In this document: piece by piece, positions 1 through 8,269 of the stretch | Layout: each line of letters begins with the position of its first letter | How positions within the stretch are numbered: position 1 is the stretch's first letter | DNA from: Bacteroides sp. OM05-12 | Lineage (GTDB): Bacteria; Bacteroidota; Bacteroidia; Bacteroidales; Bacteroidaceae | DNA: 64,000 nucleotides | Assembly (NCBI RefSeq): GCF_003438995.1 | Contig: NZ_QSUN01000019.1 | Span: 12,444-76,443 of the forward strand | Direction: 5' to 3' | Notes under the pieces: model-generated | Told to the model about the DNA's origin: nothing | Databases searched by the model: none | The model's input: the letters and a program-made list of their open reading frames with translations, nothing else | Translations under genes and position numbers: made by a program

Positions 1-2
1 GA

Positions 3-914
3 AAGAAAACGTTCCAAAAACAAGTAATGGAAAAGTTACCACCAAAAATCCGTGTAATTGAATTGTTTGAACCGGATCCGGTAGATACGAATGTCGGCGA
101 TGCAGAACTTTTGGTTAAGAAACCTAATTTCTGGTCTACAGGGGGAGACGGTGCTTTGCAATTCTCCCAGAATTATATATCAGATAACTGGTATAAAGGA
201 GGTGAAAGTTCCAATTCGATGGTAGCACAATTACATTTATTTGCGAACTATGATGATAAGCAAAGGATTGAATTTGATAATGAATTACATTTTAATTTAG
301 GGTTTATCAGTGCTCCGTCTGATACAGTACATAAATATCGTACCAATAATGATTTACTTCGTTTGACAAGTAAATTGGGTATAAAAGCTGTTTCGAAATG
401 GTATTATACATTATCGGCGGAATTTAAGACACAGTTCTTTTCAAATTATAAGACTAACTCGGATATAAAACAATCTGCATTTATGACCCCGACAGAGTTA
501 AAGTTGGGGCTTGGTATGGATTATAAATTGAGTGAAAAGAAAATCAATCTATCTGTTTTATTGTCTCCTTTATCTTATAACTTTACCTATTTAGCTGATA
601 GGGATGTTGATCCTACAGCATTTGGAGTAAAAGCCGGACAGAATAAGTTAAGTGAAATCGGTTCTCGTTTACAAGTTAATTATACATGGACAATTATTCC
701 TGCTATTATTTGGGAATCCCGTTTCTCATATTTTACTAATTATAAGAGGGTAGAGTCTGAATGGGAGAATACTTTTAATTTCGTATTAAATCGTTATTTG
801 TCTACTAAGTTGTTTGTGCATGCTCGTTATGATGACAGTTCTAAACCGGAAGATGGCAGCGGATATTTTCAGTTGAAAGAATTGCTTAGTTTCGGTATTA
901 ATTATAAATGGTAG
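3..914 (+). CDS. DUF3078 outer-membrane protein, 5' end missing
   Basis: The reading frame is open back to the first bases of the window, so the start codon and signal peptide lie upstream; the ATG at 27 is probably internal. The visible part has the DUF3078-type motif around FWSTGG and NWYKGG near residues 30-60, followed by alternating polar/hydrophobic strands typical of a beta-barrel and an aromatic C-terminus ending YKW. Members of this family are predicted outer-membrane proteins of Bacteroidota with no assigned substrate. A long hairpin follows the stop at 948-997. It appears to be the last gene of its transcription unit, because a new promoter precedes rseC. The family call rests on recognised motifs, not on a search. 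Confidence 0.7.
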   Translation, partial: KKTFQKQVMEKLPPKIRVIELFEPDPVDTNVGDAELLVKKPNFWSTGGDGALQFSQNYISDNWYKGGESSNSMVAQLHLFANYDDKQRIEFDNELHFNLGFISAPSDTVHKYRTNNDLLRLTSKLGIKAVSKWYYTLSAEFKTQFFSNYKTNSDIKQSAFMTPTELKLGLGMDYKLSEKKINLSVLLSPLSYNFTYLADRDVDPTAFGVKAGQNKLSEIGSRLQVNYTWTIIPAIIWESRFSYFTNYKRVESEWENTFNFVLNRYLSTKLFVHARYDDSSKPEDGSGYFQLKELLSFGINYKW

Positions 915-947
915 ACATAAAACATACTTCTTTATTTAAGGTTTAGG

Positions 948-1000
948 CAAATCCCGTAGATTATATAGATACAGATTCTTATAATTTACGGGGTTTGTAT
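948..1000 (+). terminator. Long hairpin after the DUF3078 gene
   Basis: An 18-bp stem with two G:U-type differences joins 948-965 to 980-997 around a 14-nt loop. Only a short T-rich tail follows, so it may act as a weak terminator or as a 3' end stabiliser. Confidence 0.5.
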
Positions 1001-1186
1001 TTATGAACTATTTTCTGTCTTTTTACACTTTCTGTATCTTATTTCCTATGCTTCTGTAGTGAAAACGATTGTTTTTATGCTTTTATGTTATTTGATGGAA
1101 GTGTGATACTAAAATCAGCTATGAAAAAAGACCAATTTTTTGCATATTATTTTGATGATAATAGTTTTTAGTTTCCAATTATTGTG

Positions 1187-1194
1187 TATTTTTG
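1187..1194 (+). promoter_or_regulatory. -7 promoter box for rseC-rnf
   Basis: TATTTTTG matches the Bacteroides -7 consensus TAnnTTTG and lies 28 nt before the rseC start. No clear -33 TTTG is visible. It would drive the seven-gene Rnf operon. Confidence 0.6.
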
Positions 1195-1222
1195 CAGCAA
1201 TTTGTAATGTGCAGTTTACAAA

Positions 1223-1648
1223 ATGGCTAATATAATAAAACATAAAGGTACTGTGGAAAACATTGATGGATCTCTTTATAGAGTAAGGATTCAGCAGACG
1301 TCGGCCTGTGCTTCTTGCAGTGCTAAAGGGTATTGTAGTTCTTCCGACAGTAAAGAGAAGATTATCGAGGTGTACGATAGTTCCAATTCGTATAAGGTGG
1401 GAGAAGAGGTGATGATATATGGAACTACTTCCATGGGGATGAAAGCGGTATTAATCGCTTTTGTTATACCTTTCGTTCTCTTACTGGTTGCTTTGTTTGT
1501 TGCAATGTCTCTAAGCCAAGATAATGAATTATTTTCTGCTTTAGTTTCTCTTTGTGTCCTTGTACCTTATTATATAGTACTTTATTTCCTTCGGAATAGA
1601 TTTAGAAAGAATTTCTCATTTACATTAAAACCAATAAATAATAACTAA
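1223..1648 (+). CDS. rseC: RseC/MucC-family membrane protein
   Basis: This 141-residue protein has an N-terminal soluble part with the cysteine cluster CASCSAKGYC (about residues 29-38) and two hydrophobic helices (about 72-95 and 104-121), which is the RseC/MucC (SoxR-reducing) architecture. In proteobacteria RseC works with Rsx/Rnf proteins. Its position directly ahead of rnfB, three bases apart, is common in Bacteroides Rnf operons and suggests a role in assembly or redox control of the complex in the inner membrane. The cysteines could hold an iron-sulfur cluster, which is inference. The start is the ATG 28 nt after the -7 box. Confidence 0.85.
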   Translation: MANIIKHKGTVENIDGSLYRVRIQQTSACASCSAKGYCSSSDSKEKIIEVYDSSNSYKVGEEVMIYGTTSMGMKAVLIAFVIPFVLLLVALFVAMSLSQDNELFSALVSLCVLVPYYIVLYFLRNRFRKNFSFTLKPINNN

Positions 1649-1651
1649 CTT

Positions 1652-2584
1652 ATGGATTTAATTCTGATTGCAGTTATTTCTTTGGGAGCTATCGGCCTGA
1701 TTGCCGCTATTATTTTATATGTAGCTTCTAAGAAATTTGCTGTGTATGAAGATCCGCGAATTGCTCAGGTAGCAGAAGTGCTTCCTCAGGCAAATTGTGG
1801 TGGCTGTGGTTATCCCGGATGTTCAGGCTTTGCTGATGCATGTGTTAAGGCCGGTTCATTAGAGGGTAAATTCTGTCCGGTAGGAGGCCAGCCTGTTATG
1901 ACTCAGGTGGCTGAAATCCTGGGATTAGATGCCGGTACTGCCGAGCCGATGGTGGCTGTGGTAAGATGTAACGGTAGTTGTGAACATCGTCCCCGAGTAA
2001 CAAAGTATGACGGAGCGGTATCTTGTGCGATTGTCGCTGCTACTTATGGCGGTGAAACAGGATGTAGCTATGGTTGTTTGGGTTGTGGTGATTGTGTCGC
2101 TGCATGTCAGTTCGACGCTATTCACATGAATCCTGAAACCGGATTACCGGAAGTGGATGAAGAGAAGTGTACGGCTTGTGGAGCTTGCGTGAAAGCATGT
2201 CCGAAGTCTATCATTGAACTTCGTGCCAAAGGTAAGAAGTCACGCCGTGTATTTGTATCTTGTGTCAATAAAGATAAAGGTGCTGTTACACGTAAGGCTT
2301 GTGAAGTAGGATGTATCGGTTGTGGCAAGTGCGTGAAGACTTGTCCGTTTGAGGCTATTTCATTGGAAAACAATCTTGCTTACATTGATTTTAATAAATG
2401 TAAGTTGTGTCGCAAATGTGTCGAGGTATGCCCGCAACATACAATTCTTGAAGTCAATTTCCCTCCTCGTAAGGTAGAAGCCCCGAAGACTGAAACAACT
2501 TCGAAAGCGGATGAAATAAACGTTGCTCCTGCTGTTACCGAAGTAGCAAAAGAGGTGAATGAAACTCCTCAAGCAGAAGCTTAA
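1652..2584 (+). CDS. rnfB: Rnf complex subunit RnfB, multi-cluster ferredoxin
   Basis: RnfB accepts electrons from reduced ferredoxin and passes them into the membrane complex. The 310-residue product has one N-terminal membrane helix (about 4-24), then the 4Fe-4S domain with Cys49, Cys52, Cys57 and Cys75. Four ferredoxin-type CxxCxxCxxxC motifs follow, at about 142-152, 173-183, 221-231 and 250-260. Shorter RnfB proteins of proteobacteria carry only two such motifs, so this is the long form also known from anaerobes. The tail (about 272-310) is rich in Glu, Ala and Pro and probably disordered. It is three bases after rseC and 35 before rnfC. Confidence 0.95.
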   Translation: MDLILIAVISLGAIGLIAAIILYVASKKFAVYEDPRIAQVAEVLPQANCGGCGYPGCSGFADACVKAGSLEGKFCPVGGQPVMTQVAEILGLDAGTAEPMVAVVRCNGSCEHRPRVTKYDGAVSCAIVAATYGGETGCSYGCLGCGDCVAACQFDAIHMNPETGLPEVDEEKCTACGACVKACPKSIIELRAKGKKSRRVFVSCVNKDKGAVTRKACEVGCIGCGKCVKTCPFEAISLENNLAYIDFNKCKLCRKCVEVCPQHTILEVNFPPRKVEAPKTETTSKADEINVAPAVTEVAKEVNETPQAEA

Positions 2585-2619
2585 TAAAATGAATAATAAA
2601 ACATTAAAATATAATCATT

Positions 2620-3948
2620 GTGAGGACATTTAGAATTGGTGGCGTACATCCGCCCGAGAATAAATTGTCGGCAGGAGAGAAGATTAAGACGCTTGCACTT
2701 CCTAAACAAGCTATTATTCCGCTATCTCAACATATCGGTGCTCCTGCAGCAGCAATCGTAAAGAAAGGTGATGTTGTGAAGGTAGGTACACAAATAGCCC
2801 AAGCGGGTGGTTTTGTATCTGCTGCAATATTTTCATCCGTTTCCGGGAAAGTTGCTAAGATTGATGAGGTGATAGATGCGAGCGGTTACCGTAAACCTGC
2901 TATCTTTATTGATGTAGAAGGGGATGAATGGGAAGAAACCATTGATCGTAGCGAAAATTTGGTAAAGGAATGTAGCTTTACTCCCGAACAGATTATAGAG
3001 AAAATCAAGGCTGCCGGTATTGTTGGTATGGGTGGTGCTTGTTTTCCTACACATGTAAAATTGATGCCTCCTCCGGGAAATGTTGCTGAAATATTGATCA
3101 TCAATGCTGTGGAATGCGAACCTTATCTGACTGCCGACCATCAATTGATGCTGGAAAAGGCGGAGCAGATTATGGTAGGTGTCAGTATTCTGATGAAAGC
3201 TATTAAAGTCAGCAAAGCTGTAATCGGTATTGAAAACAATAAGTCGGATGCTATTGCTTTGTTGGCAAGTGTTGCTGTCGCCTATGCCGGAGTGGAAGTT
3301 ATGCCTTTGAAGGTGAAGTATCCGCAAGGTGGTGAAAAACAATTAATCGATGCAGTTATTGCCCGTCAGGTAGCAAGTGGAGCACTTCCAATTTCTACAG
3401 GAGCGGTTGTACAGAATGTTGGAACAGCGTATGCCGTTTATGAAGCTGTACAAAAAAATAAGCCGTTATTTGAACGTGTAGTTACCGTTACCGGGAAATC
3501 ATTGAAGAATCCGTCGAACTTTTTGGTTCGTATGGGAACTCCGATGAGTATGCTGATTGAAGCAGCCGGAGGGATGCCGGAAGATACTGGAAAAATTATC
3601 GGTGGTGGTCCGATGATGGGAAAAGCTTTGGTTAATGCTGAGGTTCCCATCTGTAAAGGCAGTTCGGGCGTTTTGCTGATGAATGACAAAGAAGCTGCCC
3701 GTAAAGAGATAAATAACTGTATTCGTTGTGCTAAGTGTGTGAGTGCATGCCCGATGGGACTTGAGCCTTATTTGCTTTCTGCTTTGGCTGAAAATGCCGA
3801 TTGGGAAAGAATGGAACATGAGGAGATTATGAACTGTATCGAATGTGGTTCATGTCAGTTTACTTGTCCGGCCGGTCGTCCCTTGCTTGATTATTGCCGT
3901 TTAGGTAAAGGTAAAGTAGGTGCTATTATTCGCTCACGTAAAAAATAA
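2620..3948 (+). CDS. rnfC: Rnf complex subunit RnfC, GTG start
   Basis: RnfC is the peripheral subunit that binds NAD(H) and FMN and carries two 4Fe-4S clusters. The 442-residue product opens with the family's TFRIGGVHPP motif, has a glycine-rich nucleotide-binding stretch (GMGGACFPTHVK, about 137-148) and two CxxCxxCxxxCP motifs starting at about residues 367 and 406. The start is a GTG at 2620: an in-frame stop lies at 2605-2607, and no in-frame ATG exists between it and the conserved N-terminus. GTG use and weak ribosome-binding sequence may lower its translation relative to rnfB and rnfD. The gene sits in the conserved B-C-D-G-E-A order. Confidence 0.95.
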   Translation: MRTFRIGGVHPPENKLSAGEKIKTLALPKQAIIPLSQHIGAPAAAIVKKGDVVKVGTQIAQAGGFVSAAIFSSVSGKVAKIDEVIDASGYRKPAIFIDVEGDEWEETIDRSENLVKECSFTPEQIIEKIKAAGIVGMGGACFPTHVKLMPPPGNVAEILIINAVECEPYLTADHQLMLEKAEQIMVGVSILMKAIKVSKAVIGIENNKSDAIALLASVAVAYAGVEVMPLKVKYPQGGEKQLIDAVIARQVASGALPISTGAVVQNVGTAYAVYEAVQKNKPLFERVVTVTGKSLKNPSNFLVRMGTPMSMLIEAAGGMPEDTGKIIGGGPMMGKALVNAEVPICKGSSGVLLMNDKEAARKEINNCIRCAKCVSACPMGLEPYLLSALAENADWERMEHEEIMNCIECGSCQFTCPAGRPLLDYCRLGKGKVGAIIRSRKK

Positions 3949-3956
3949 GTAGAAAA

Positions 3957-4949
3957 ATGGAAAACAAATTAATAGTATCCTTATCGCCCCATGTTCATAG
4001 TGGAGACAGCATACAAAAGAATATGTATGGTGTGCTTATTGCATTGATACCTGCTCTTATTGTTTCTTTTATCTATTTCGGGCTGGGTGCTGCAATCGTC
4101 ACTGTAACCTCTGTTGCGGCATGTGTGTTCTTTGAGTGGGCTATAACTAAGTTCATTCTGAAAAAAGAAAAAACAACTATATGTGACGGGTCTGCCATCA
4201 TCACCGGTATTTTGTTGGCATTCAATTTACCGTCGAACTTGCCTGTCTGGATTATTATTATCGGCGCATTGGTTGCCATTGGCGTTGGTAAAATGTCATT
4301 TGGCGGGTTAGGCAATAATCCGTTCAATCCGGCTTTAGTAGGACGTGTCTTTCTTTTGATTTCTTTCCCGGTACAAATGACTTCATGGCCGGTTAACACC
4401 TTTTCAGCGATGGCAAGTGTCGATGGAATCTCCAGTGCAACGCCATTGGCTTTGATGAAACAGGCTATACATGGAAATGCGGATGCATTGAAAGAAATTC
4501 CCGATTCCCTTTCATTGTTGTTGGGTACGAATCCGGGTTCTTTGGGAGAGGTTTCGGCATTGGCTTTGCTTATCGGCCTTGCCTATATGCTGTGGAAGAA
4601 GATCATCACCTGGCATATTCCGGTAACGATTATTGCTACCGTATTTGTATTTGCCGGTCTGATGAACTTGGTTAATCCGGAAGTATATGCTTCTCCGCTT
4701 ACTCATTTATTGACGGGAGGTTTAATGTTGGGAGCTATCTTCATGGCAACCGACTACGTTACTTCTCCGATGAGTAAGAAGGGAATGATTATTTATGGTA
4801 TTGGTATTGGCTTCTTTACGGTGGTTATCCGTCTGTTCGGTGCATATCCGGAAGGTATGTCGTTTGCGATTCTTATCATGAACGCCTTTACACCGTTGAT
4901 CAATACTTATTGCAAACCTAAAAGATTCGGGGAGGTAGTGAAGAAATGA
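3957..4949 (+). CDS. rnfD: Rnf complex subunit RnfD, flavinylated membrane protein
   Basis: RnfD is an integral membrane subunit with about nine to ten helices and a covalently bound FMN. The flavinylation site is visible as DGISSAT, with Thr162 the expected acceptor for the transferase ApbE. The conserved GGLGNNPFNPALVGR loop is at about 116-130. Length (330 residues) is normal. The stop overlaps the rnfG start by 4 bases, implying translational coupling. No apbE gene is present in the window, so the flavin transferase must be encoded elsewhere. Confidence 0.95.
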   Translation: MENKLIVSLSPHVHSGDSIQKNMYGVLIALIPALIVSFIYFGLGAAIVTVTSVAACVFFEWAITKFILKKEKTTICDGSAIITGILLAFNLPSNLPVWIIIIGALVAIGVGKMSFGGLGNNPFNPALVGRVFLLISFPVQMTSWPVNTFSAMASVDGISSATPLALMKQAIHGNADALKEIPDSLSLLLGTNPGSLGEVSALALLIGLAYMLWKKIITWHIPVTIIATVFVFAGLMNLVNPEVYASPLTHLLTGGLMLGAIFMATDYVTSPMSKKGMIIYGIGIGFFTVVIRLFGAYPEGMSFAILIMNAFTPLINTYCKPKRFGEVVKK

Positions 4950-5596
4950 AAAAGTTACAATCATCATTTAAGAATATGGCTATCGTATTGACTGCGGTAA
5001 CTGTAATTGCCGGGGCTTTGTTGGGTTATGTAAATGATTTGACGAAGGGACCGATAGCGGATGCTAATGCAAAGGCATTGAGTGATGCTATTGCTGTTGT
5101 AGTGCCCGGTTTTGATAATCAACCGACTGAGAATCCGGAAACCATAGAAGTGAACGGGGCATCTTATACTATATATAAGGCAACCAAAGGAGGAGAGTTT
5201 ATCGGCGCAGCTGTTCGATCTACATCTAATGGCTTCGGTGGCCCTTTGACTATTCTTGTCGGATTTGATGCGGATGGGAACATTATTGATTATTCTTTGT
5301 TGAGTCATGCTGAAACTCCGGGACTTGGTTCTAAAGCGGATATTTGGTTTAAGAAGGACGGCAAAGGTTCTGTTATCGGGATGAATCCGGGGAAGAATCC
5401 ATTGTCGGTGAGTAAGGACGGTGGTAATATTGATGCCATAACAGCTTCTACCATTACATCACGTGCTTTCTTGGCAGCAGTGAACAATGCTTATCAGGCT
5501 TATGCCAACGGAGATAGCGCCGACGTTACAACGGGAGCTACAAGTAAACCTTCTCAAACGGAAGAGGTAGATAATTCTATTAACCAGGCAAATTAA
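4946..5596 (+). CDS. rnfG: Rnf complex subunit RnfG, FMN-binding
   Basis: RnfG is anchored by one N-terminal helix (about 10-28), with its FMN-binding domain on the outer side of the membrane. The usual flavinylation site is at DAITAST, acceptor Thr169, where the common Gly-Ala of the TGAT motif is replaced by Ala-Ser. A second motif that matches the ApbE recognition pattern better, DVTTGAT (Thr199), occurs in the C-terminal tail. The neighbours rnfD and rnfE fix the identity. Length is 216 residues. Confidence 0.93.
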   Translation: MKKLQSSFKNMAIVLTAVTVIAGALLGYVNDLTKGPIADANAKALSDAIAVVVPGFDNQPTENPETIEVNGASYTIYKATKGGEFIGAAVRSTSNGFGGPLTILVGFDADGNIIDYSLLSHAETPGLGSKADIWFKKDGKGSVIGMNPGKNPLSVSKDGGNIDAITASTITSRAFLAAVNNAYQAYANGDSADVTTGATSKPSQTEEVDNSINQAN

Positions 5597-5611
5597 AGAA
5601 AGGAGTAGATT

Positions 5612-6196
5612 ATGAATAATTTTAAAGTTTTGATGAATGGGATTGTTAAAGAGAATCCTACATTTGTGCTCCTTTTGGGTATGTGTCCTACTTTGGGAAC
5701 AACTTCCTCTGCCATTAATGGTATGGGAATGGGATTGGCAACCATGTTTGTCTTGATATGTTCCAATGTGGTTATTTCGTTGATTAAGAATTTAATCCCG
5801 GATATGGTTCGTATTCCGTCATTTATTGTGGTTATTGCATCGTTTGTGACGGTATTGCAAATGGTAATGCAGGCTTATGTACCGGCATTATACGCTACAT
5901 TGGGTCTATTCATTCCATTAATTGTTGTGAACTGTATCGTGCTGGGACGTGCGGAAGCTTTTGCTGCAAAAAACGGTCCTCTACCATCGTTCTTTGACGG
6001 ATTGGGTATGGGATTGGGATTTACCATTGCGTTGACATTACTTGGTGCGGTTCGTGAGTTGCTTGGTACCGGAAAGATATTCGATATCACAGTGCTTCCT
6101 GAACAATATGGAATGTTGATATTTGTGTTGGCACCGGGTGCATTTATTGCATTAGGGTATCTGATTGCCATTGTCAATAAGTTTAAAAAGGCGTAA
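5612..6196 (+). CDS. rnfE: Rnf complex subunit RnfE
   Basis: The 194-residue protein is a six-helix membrane subunit of the RnfA/RnfE/NqrD/NqrE family, which forms the ion-translocating core with RnfA and RnfD. The early GMCPTLGTTSSA segment (about 23-34) and the second-half GLGMGLGFT helix are characteristic; the cysteine in the first helix is one expected to hold a membrane 2Fe-2S cluster shared with RnfA. It follows rnfG by 15 bases. Confidence 0.93.
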   Translation: MNNFKVLMNGIVKENPTFVLLLGMCPTLGTTSSAINGMGMGLATMFVLICSNVVISLIKNLIPDMVRIPSFIVVIASFVTVLQMVMQAYVPALYATLGLFIPLIVVNCIVLGRAEAFAAKNGPLPSFFDGLGMGLGFTIALTLLGAVRELLGTGKIFDITVLPEQYGMLIFVLAPGAFIALGYLIAIVNKFKKA

Positions 6197-6216
6197 CTGC
6201 ATAAAATAGAAGCTAT

Positions 6217-6819
6217 ATGGAATATATATTAATATTTATCACAGCAATATTTGTGAACAACATTGTGTTGTCACAGTTTCTTGGAATCTGTCCGTTTTTA
6301 GGAGTATCCAAGAAAGTAGAAACGGCAATAGGTATGTCAGCAGCGGTTGCTTTTGTGTTGGTTATCGCTACCATTGTAACTTATCTTATCCAGAAATATG
6401 TTCTGGATGCATTTGGCTTGGAGTATTTGCAGACAATATCCTTTATTTTGGTTATAGCAGCCTTAGTGCAGATGGTTGAGATTGTATTAAAGAAGGTATC
6501 TCCCGCACTTTATCAGGCATTGGGTGTTTTCTTACCGTTGATTACGACCAACTGTTGTATTCTTGGTGTGGCTATTTTGGTTATCCAGAAAGATTTCAAT
6601 TTGCTGACCGGAGTTGTTTATGCAATTTCTACGGCAATTGGTTTTGGCTTGGCATTAATCATTTTTGCAGGACTTCGTGAACAGATGAGTCTGGTGAAGA
6701 TTCCTAAAGGGATGCAAGGTACTGCCATTGCATTGGTAACAGCAGGTTTGTTAGCTATGGCATTCATGGGATTCTCCGGAGTAGACGGTGGATTGAAAGT
6801 TTTGTTCGGACTGAATTAA
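6217..6819 (+). CDS. rnfA: Rnf complex subunit RnfA
   Basis: The 200-residue product has six membrane helices in the inverted-repeat topology of RnfA/NqrE. The motifs NNIVLSQFLGICPFLG (about 14-29) and TTNCCILG (about 109-116) include the cysteines expected to ligate the membrane iron-sulfur cluster with RnfE. It is the last gene of the operon: a perfect GC-rich hairpin with a T-tract follows at 6842-6871. Together with RnfBCDGE it couples ferredoxin oxidation by NAD+ to Na+ or H+ export. Confidence 0.95.
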   Translation: MEYILIFITAIFVNNIVLSQFLGICPFLGVSKKVETAIGMSAAVAFVLVIATIVTYLIQKYVLDAFGLEYLQTISFILVIAALVQMVEIVLKKVSPALYQALGVFLPLITTNCCILGVAILVIQKDFNLLTGVVYAISTAIGFGLALIIFAGLREQMSLVKIPKGMQGTAIALVTAGLLAMAFMGFSGVDGGLKVLFGLN

Positions 6820-6841
6820 TCTCTTACATACGAACAAGAGA

Positions 6842-6871
6842 GGCTGGCTTCTTTATGAGGTCAGCCTTTTT
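6842..6871 (+). terminator. Intrinsic terminator of the rnf operon
   Basis: A 9-bp stem (6842-6850 with 6858-6866, two G:U pairs) closes a 7-nt loop and is followed by five T residues. Confidence 0.85.
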
Positions 6872-6949
6872 GTTGTATGCCGGTGGAATATGCAAATCCA
6901 GTCACTAAGGAATCGGGCTTGTCAATCGGGATTTTACGCTAAATCCTCT

Positions 6950-7500
6950 TTTTATGCATGTTTTAAATTGCACTTGAACTGCCTTCACCTCTTCACTATT
7001 CAGGGATAAATCATTGCTGAATAATAACTTACGGTGAATACACTTTTTTTACTATCGCTCTGTCCCTGACTTTGCCCCGTCCTTCCATCTTAATATTTAT
7101 TTAATTAACATGATTTTCAACGAAAAAAGTACCTTCACTCTAATTTATTGATATTCAGATATAAATATGCAAAACGTGATAAGGTGAAGGTAAGTCCAAG
7201 TAAAAGTTGAAAACAGCTAAATTAGCAGAATAAACGAGCTGAAAACGCCTAAGGGAGTGATGCCTTACGCTCCCGTAGATGTAAGCTATCGCCCAAAGGA
7301 GCGTTAGCCATCACCCCTTTGAGTGATAGGTGCCACTCACTTAGGTGATAAAAAACGATCTTGATGTTTTCAAAAAACATCAAGGGTCTTTTAAATATTC
7401 ATCAGGTTGTTTGAAAAAAACATAAGGTCGTTTGATTACGAAGATACGGTCGATTGTTCACAAACTCCTATCGTTTGTCGACAATCGACCGTATGTTGAA
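6950..7500 (+). repeat. Composite intergenic repeat, copy A
   Basis: This noncoding stretch is related over most of its length to 31520-32190. In order it contains an outer inverted-repeat arm (6981-6996 against 7176-7191, CCTTCACCT-type), a block of degenerate 21-23-nt units at about 7267-7350, a perfect hairpin at 7360-7384 (CTTGATGTTTT stem), the words CATCAGGTTGTTT and AAGGTCGTTTG, and finally the palindrome at 7444-7494. No ORF of note is present. Function is unknown; it may be a non-autonomous mobile element or a structured transcript. Confidence 0.75.
7444..7494 (+). repeat. Palindrome with CAAACTCCTATCGTTTG core, copy 1
   Basis: The arms ATACGGTCGATTGT and ACAATCGACCGTAT pair perfectly around an inner stem CAAAC/GTTTG with loop TCCTATC. 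The inner core is identical to those at 20368-20416 and 32135-32185. Confidence 0.85.
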
Positions 7501-7629
7501 CAGTATATCTTATATTTCTATCAATTATGTGTCTCACATTTTTGTCAGTAAACCATGAGATAAATAAGGAAAAAATGATACTCAATACGAATTAATATAA
7601 AAAAGGTAGAACTTATAAGAAGAAAAATA

Positions 7630-7637
7630 TATCTTTG
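7630..7637 (+). promoter_or_regulatory. -7 promoter box upstream of the hairpin/HTH unit
   Basis: TATCTTTG fits TAnnTTTG. The predicted transcript begins near 7643, contains a 6-bp hairpin with GGTG loop (7647-7662), then the 137-nt hairpin and the HTH gene. Confidence 0.55.
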
Positions 7638-7698
7638 CTTGGAGATGTAAATGGTGATTTACTTCAGATTAAAATAGTAATAGGAAGCGTTGTGTTTT

Positions 7699-7835
7699 TA
7701 TTCTTGTTTCTGAAAACCTGAGAAATTTTAAGAAACTACAAGGATAGCACAGTGGTTTCTCACGTATATGCGTGAGGACTACTGTCTATTGTTTGTAGTT
7801 TCGGGTTTTCTCAGGACCTTCAGAAACAAATAATA
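7699..7835 (+). ncRNA. Long imperfect hairpin in the HTH leader
   Basis: Left arm 7699-7765 and right arm 7770-7835 form a nearly continuous imperfect stem of about 60 pairs. The best-paired blocks are TTGTTTCTGAA with TTCAGAAACAA, CCTGAGAAA with TTTCTCAGG, GAAACTACAA with TTGTAGTTTC, and CACGTATATGCGTG at the tip. There is no ORF in it. It could be a structured leader, a separate small RNA, or a recombination or replication hairpin; the sequence alone does not decide. Confidence 0.6.
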
Positions 7836-7840
7836 GCATG

Positions 7841-7884
7841 TAGTTCCACGCTTTCGTATTTATTAGAATGCCTTTCTGGAACTA
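7841..7884 (+). promoter_or_regulatory. Inverted repeat before the HTH gene, possible operator
   Basis: TAGTTCCA at 7841-7848 is the perfect complement of TGGAACTA at 7877-7884, ending 20 bases before the HTH start. Such spacing suits autoregulation by the HTH protein, but it may instead be a second RNA stem. Confidence 0.4.
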
Positions 7885-7904
7885 AAAGGTTGAGAAACAC
7901 GATT

Positions 7905-8114
7905 ATGAAACCAATAGGATTACTTATTAAACAACGTTTGGAGGAAGAGGAACGTACCGTCGCATGGTTTGCCCGGAAACTGTCATGCAGCTATGCAAAT
8001 ATCTATAAAATATTCGGGAAACAAAGTCTTGATACGGAATTGCTTACACGAATATCTAAAATTCTTAATCATGATTTCTTTCAGGATTTATCTGAAGATT
8101 TAAAAAATGAATGA
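7905..8114 (+). CDS. Small helix-turn-helix protein
   Basis: The 69-residue product is almost entirely one Cro/C1-like helical domain. TVAWFARKLSCSYANIYKIF (about 18-37) reads as the helix-turn-helix, and LDTELLTRISKIL is the following helix. I place the start at ATG 7905 rather than the in-frame TTG at 7890 because ATG leaves the conserved MKPIG opening. It lies downstream of a long hairpin and an inverted repeat, and before a divergent-function lipoprotein gene with its own promoter. The target is unknown; an autoregulator is plausible. Similar small HTH proteins are common in Bacteroides genomes. Confidence 0.75.
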   Translation: MKPIGLLIKQRLEEEERTVAWFARKLSCSYANIYKIFGKQSLDTELLTRISKILNHDFFQDLSEDLKNE

Positions 8115-8192
8115 ATGATTTTCAACTAATTGGCAATAGTTGTGTGAATAGATTGGAGATGGTGCCATAATCTATATATGAACTTATGATAT

Positions 8193-8200
8193 TACTTTTG
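8193..8200 (+). promoter_or_regulatory. -7 promoter box for the lipoprotein gene
   Basis: TACTTTTG matches TAnnTTTG and lies 69 nt before the start codon at 8270. Confidence 0.5.
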
Positions 8201-8269
8201 TAAAAAGTTATTTCATGAAGATATGTATTATAGATAAATCAAAATTAATTTAGTAAAAAGAAAGTTGAC

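Larger units (their letters stand above)
915..1222. other. Intergenic region before the Rnf operon
   Basis: This 308-bp gap holds the hairpin at 948-997 and the promoter at 1187-1194. The AT-rich stretch between them shows no convincing ORF or repeat. Confidence 0.6.

Noticed and set aside
7699..7835. Integron attC site or retron RNA
   Set aside because: No RYYYAAC/GTTRRRY boxes, integrase, or reverse transcriptase are present nearby, so the hairpin is reported only as a structured element of unknown role.
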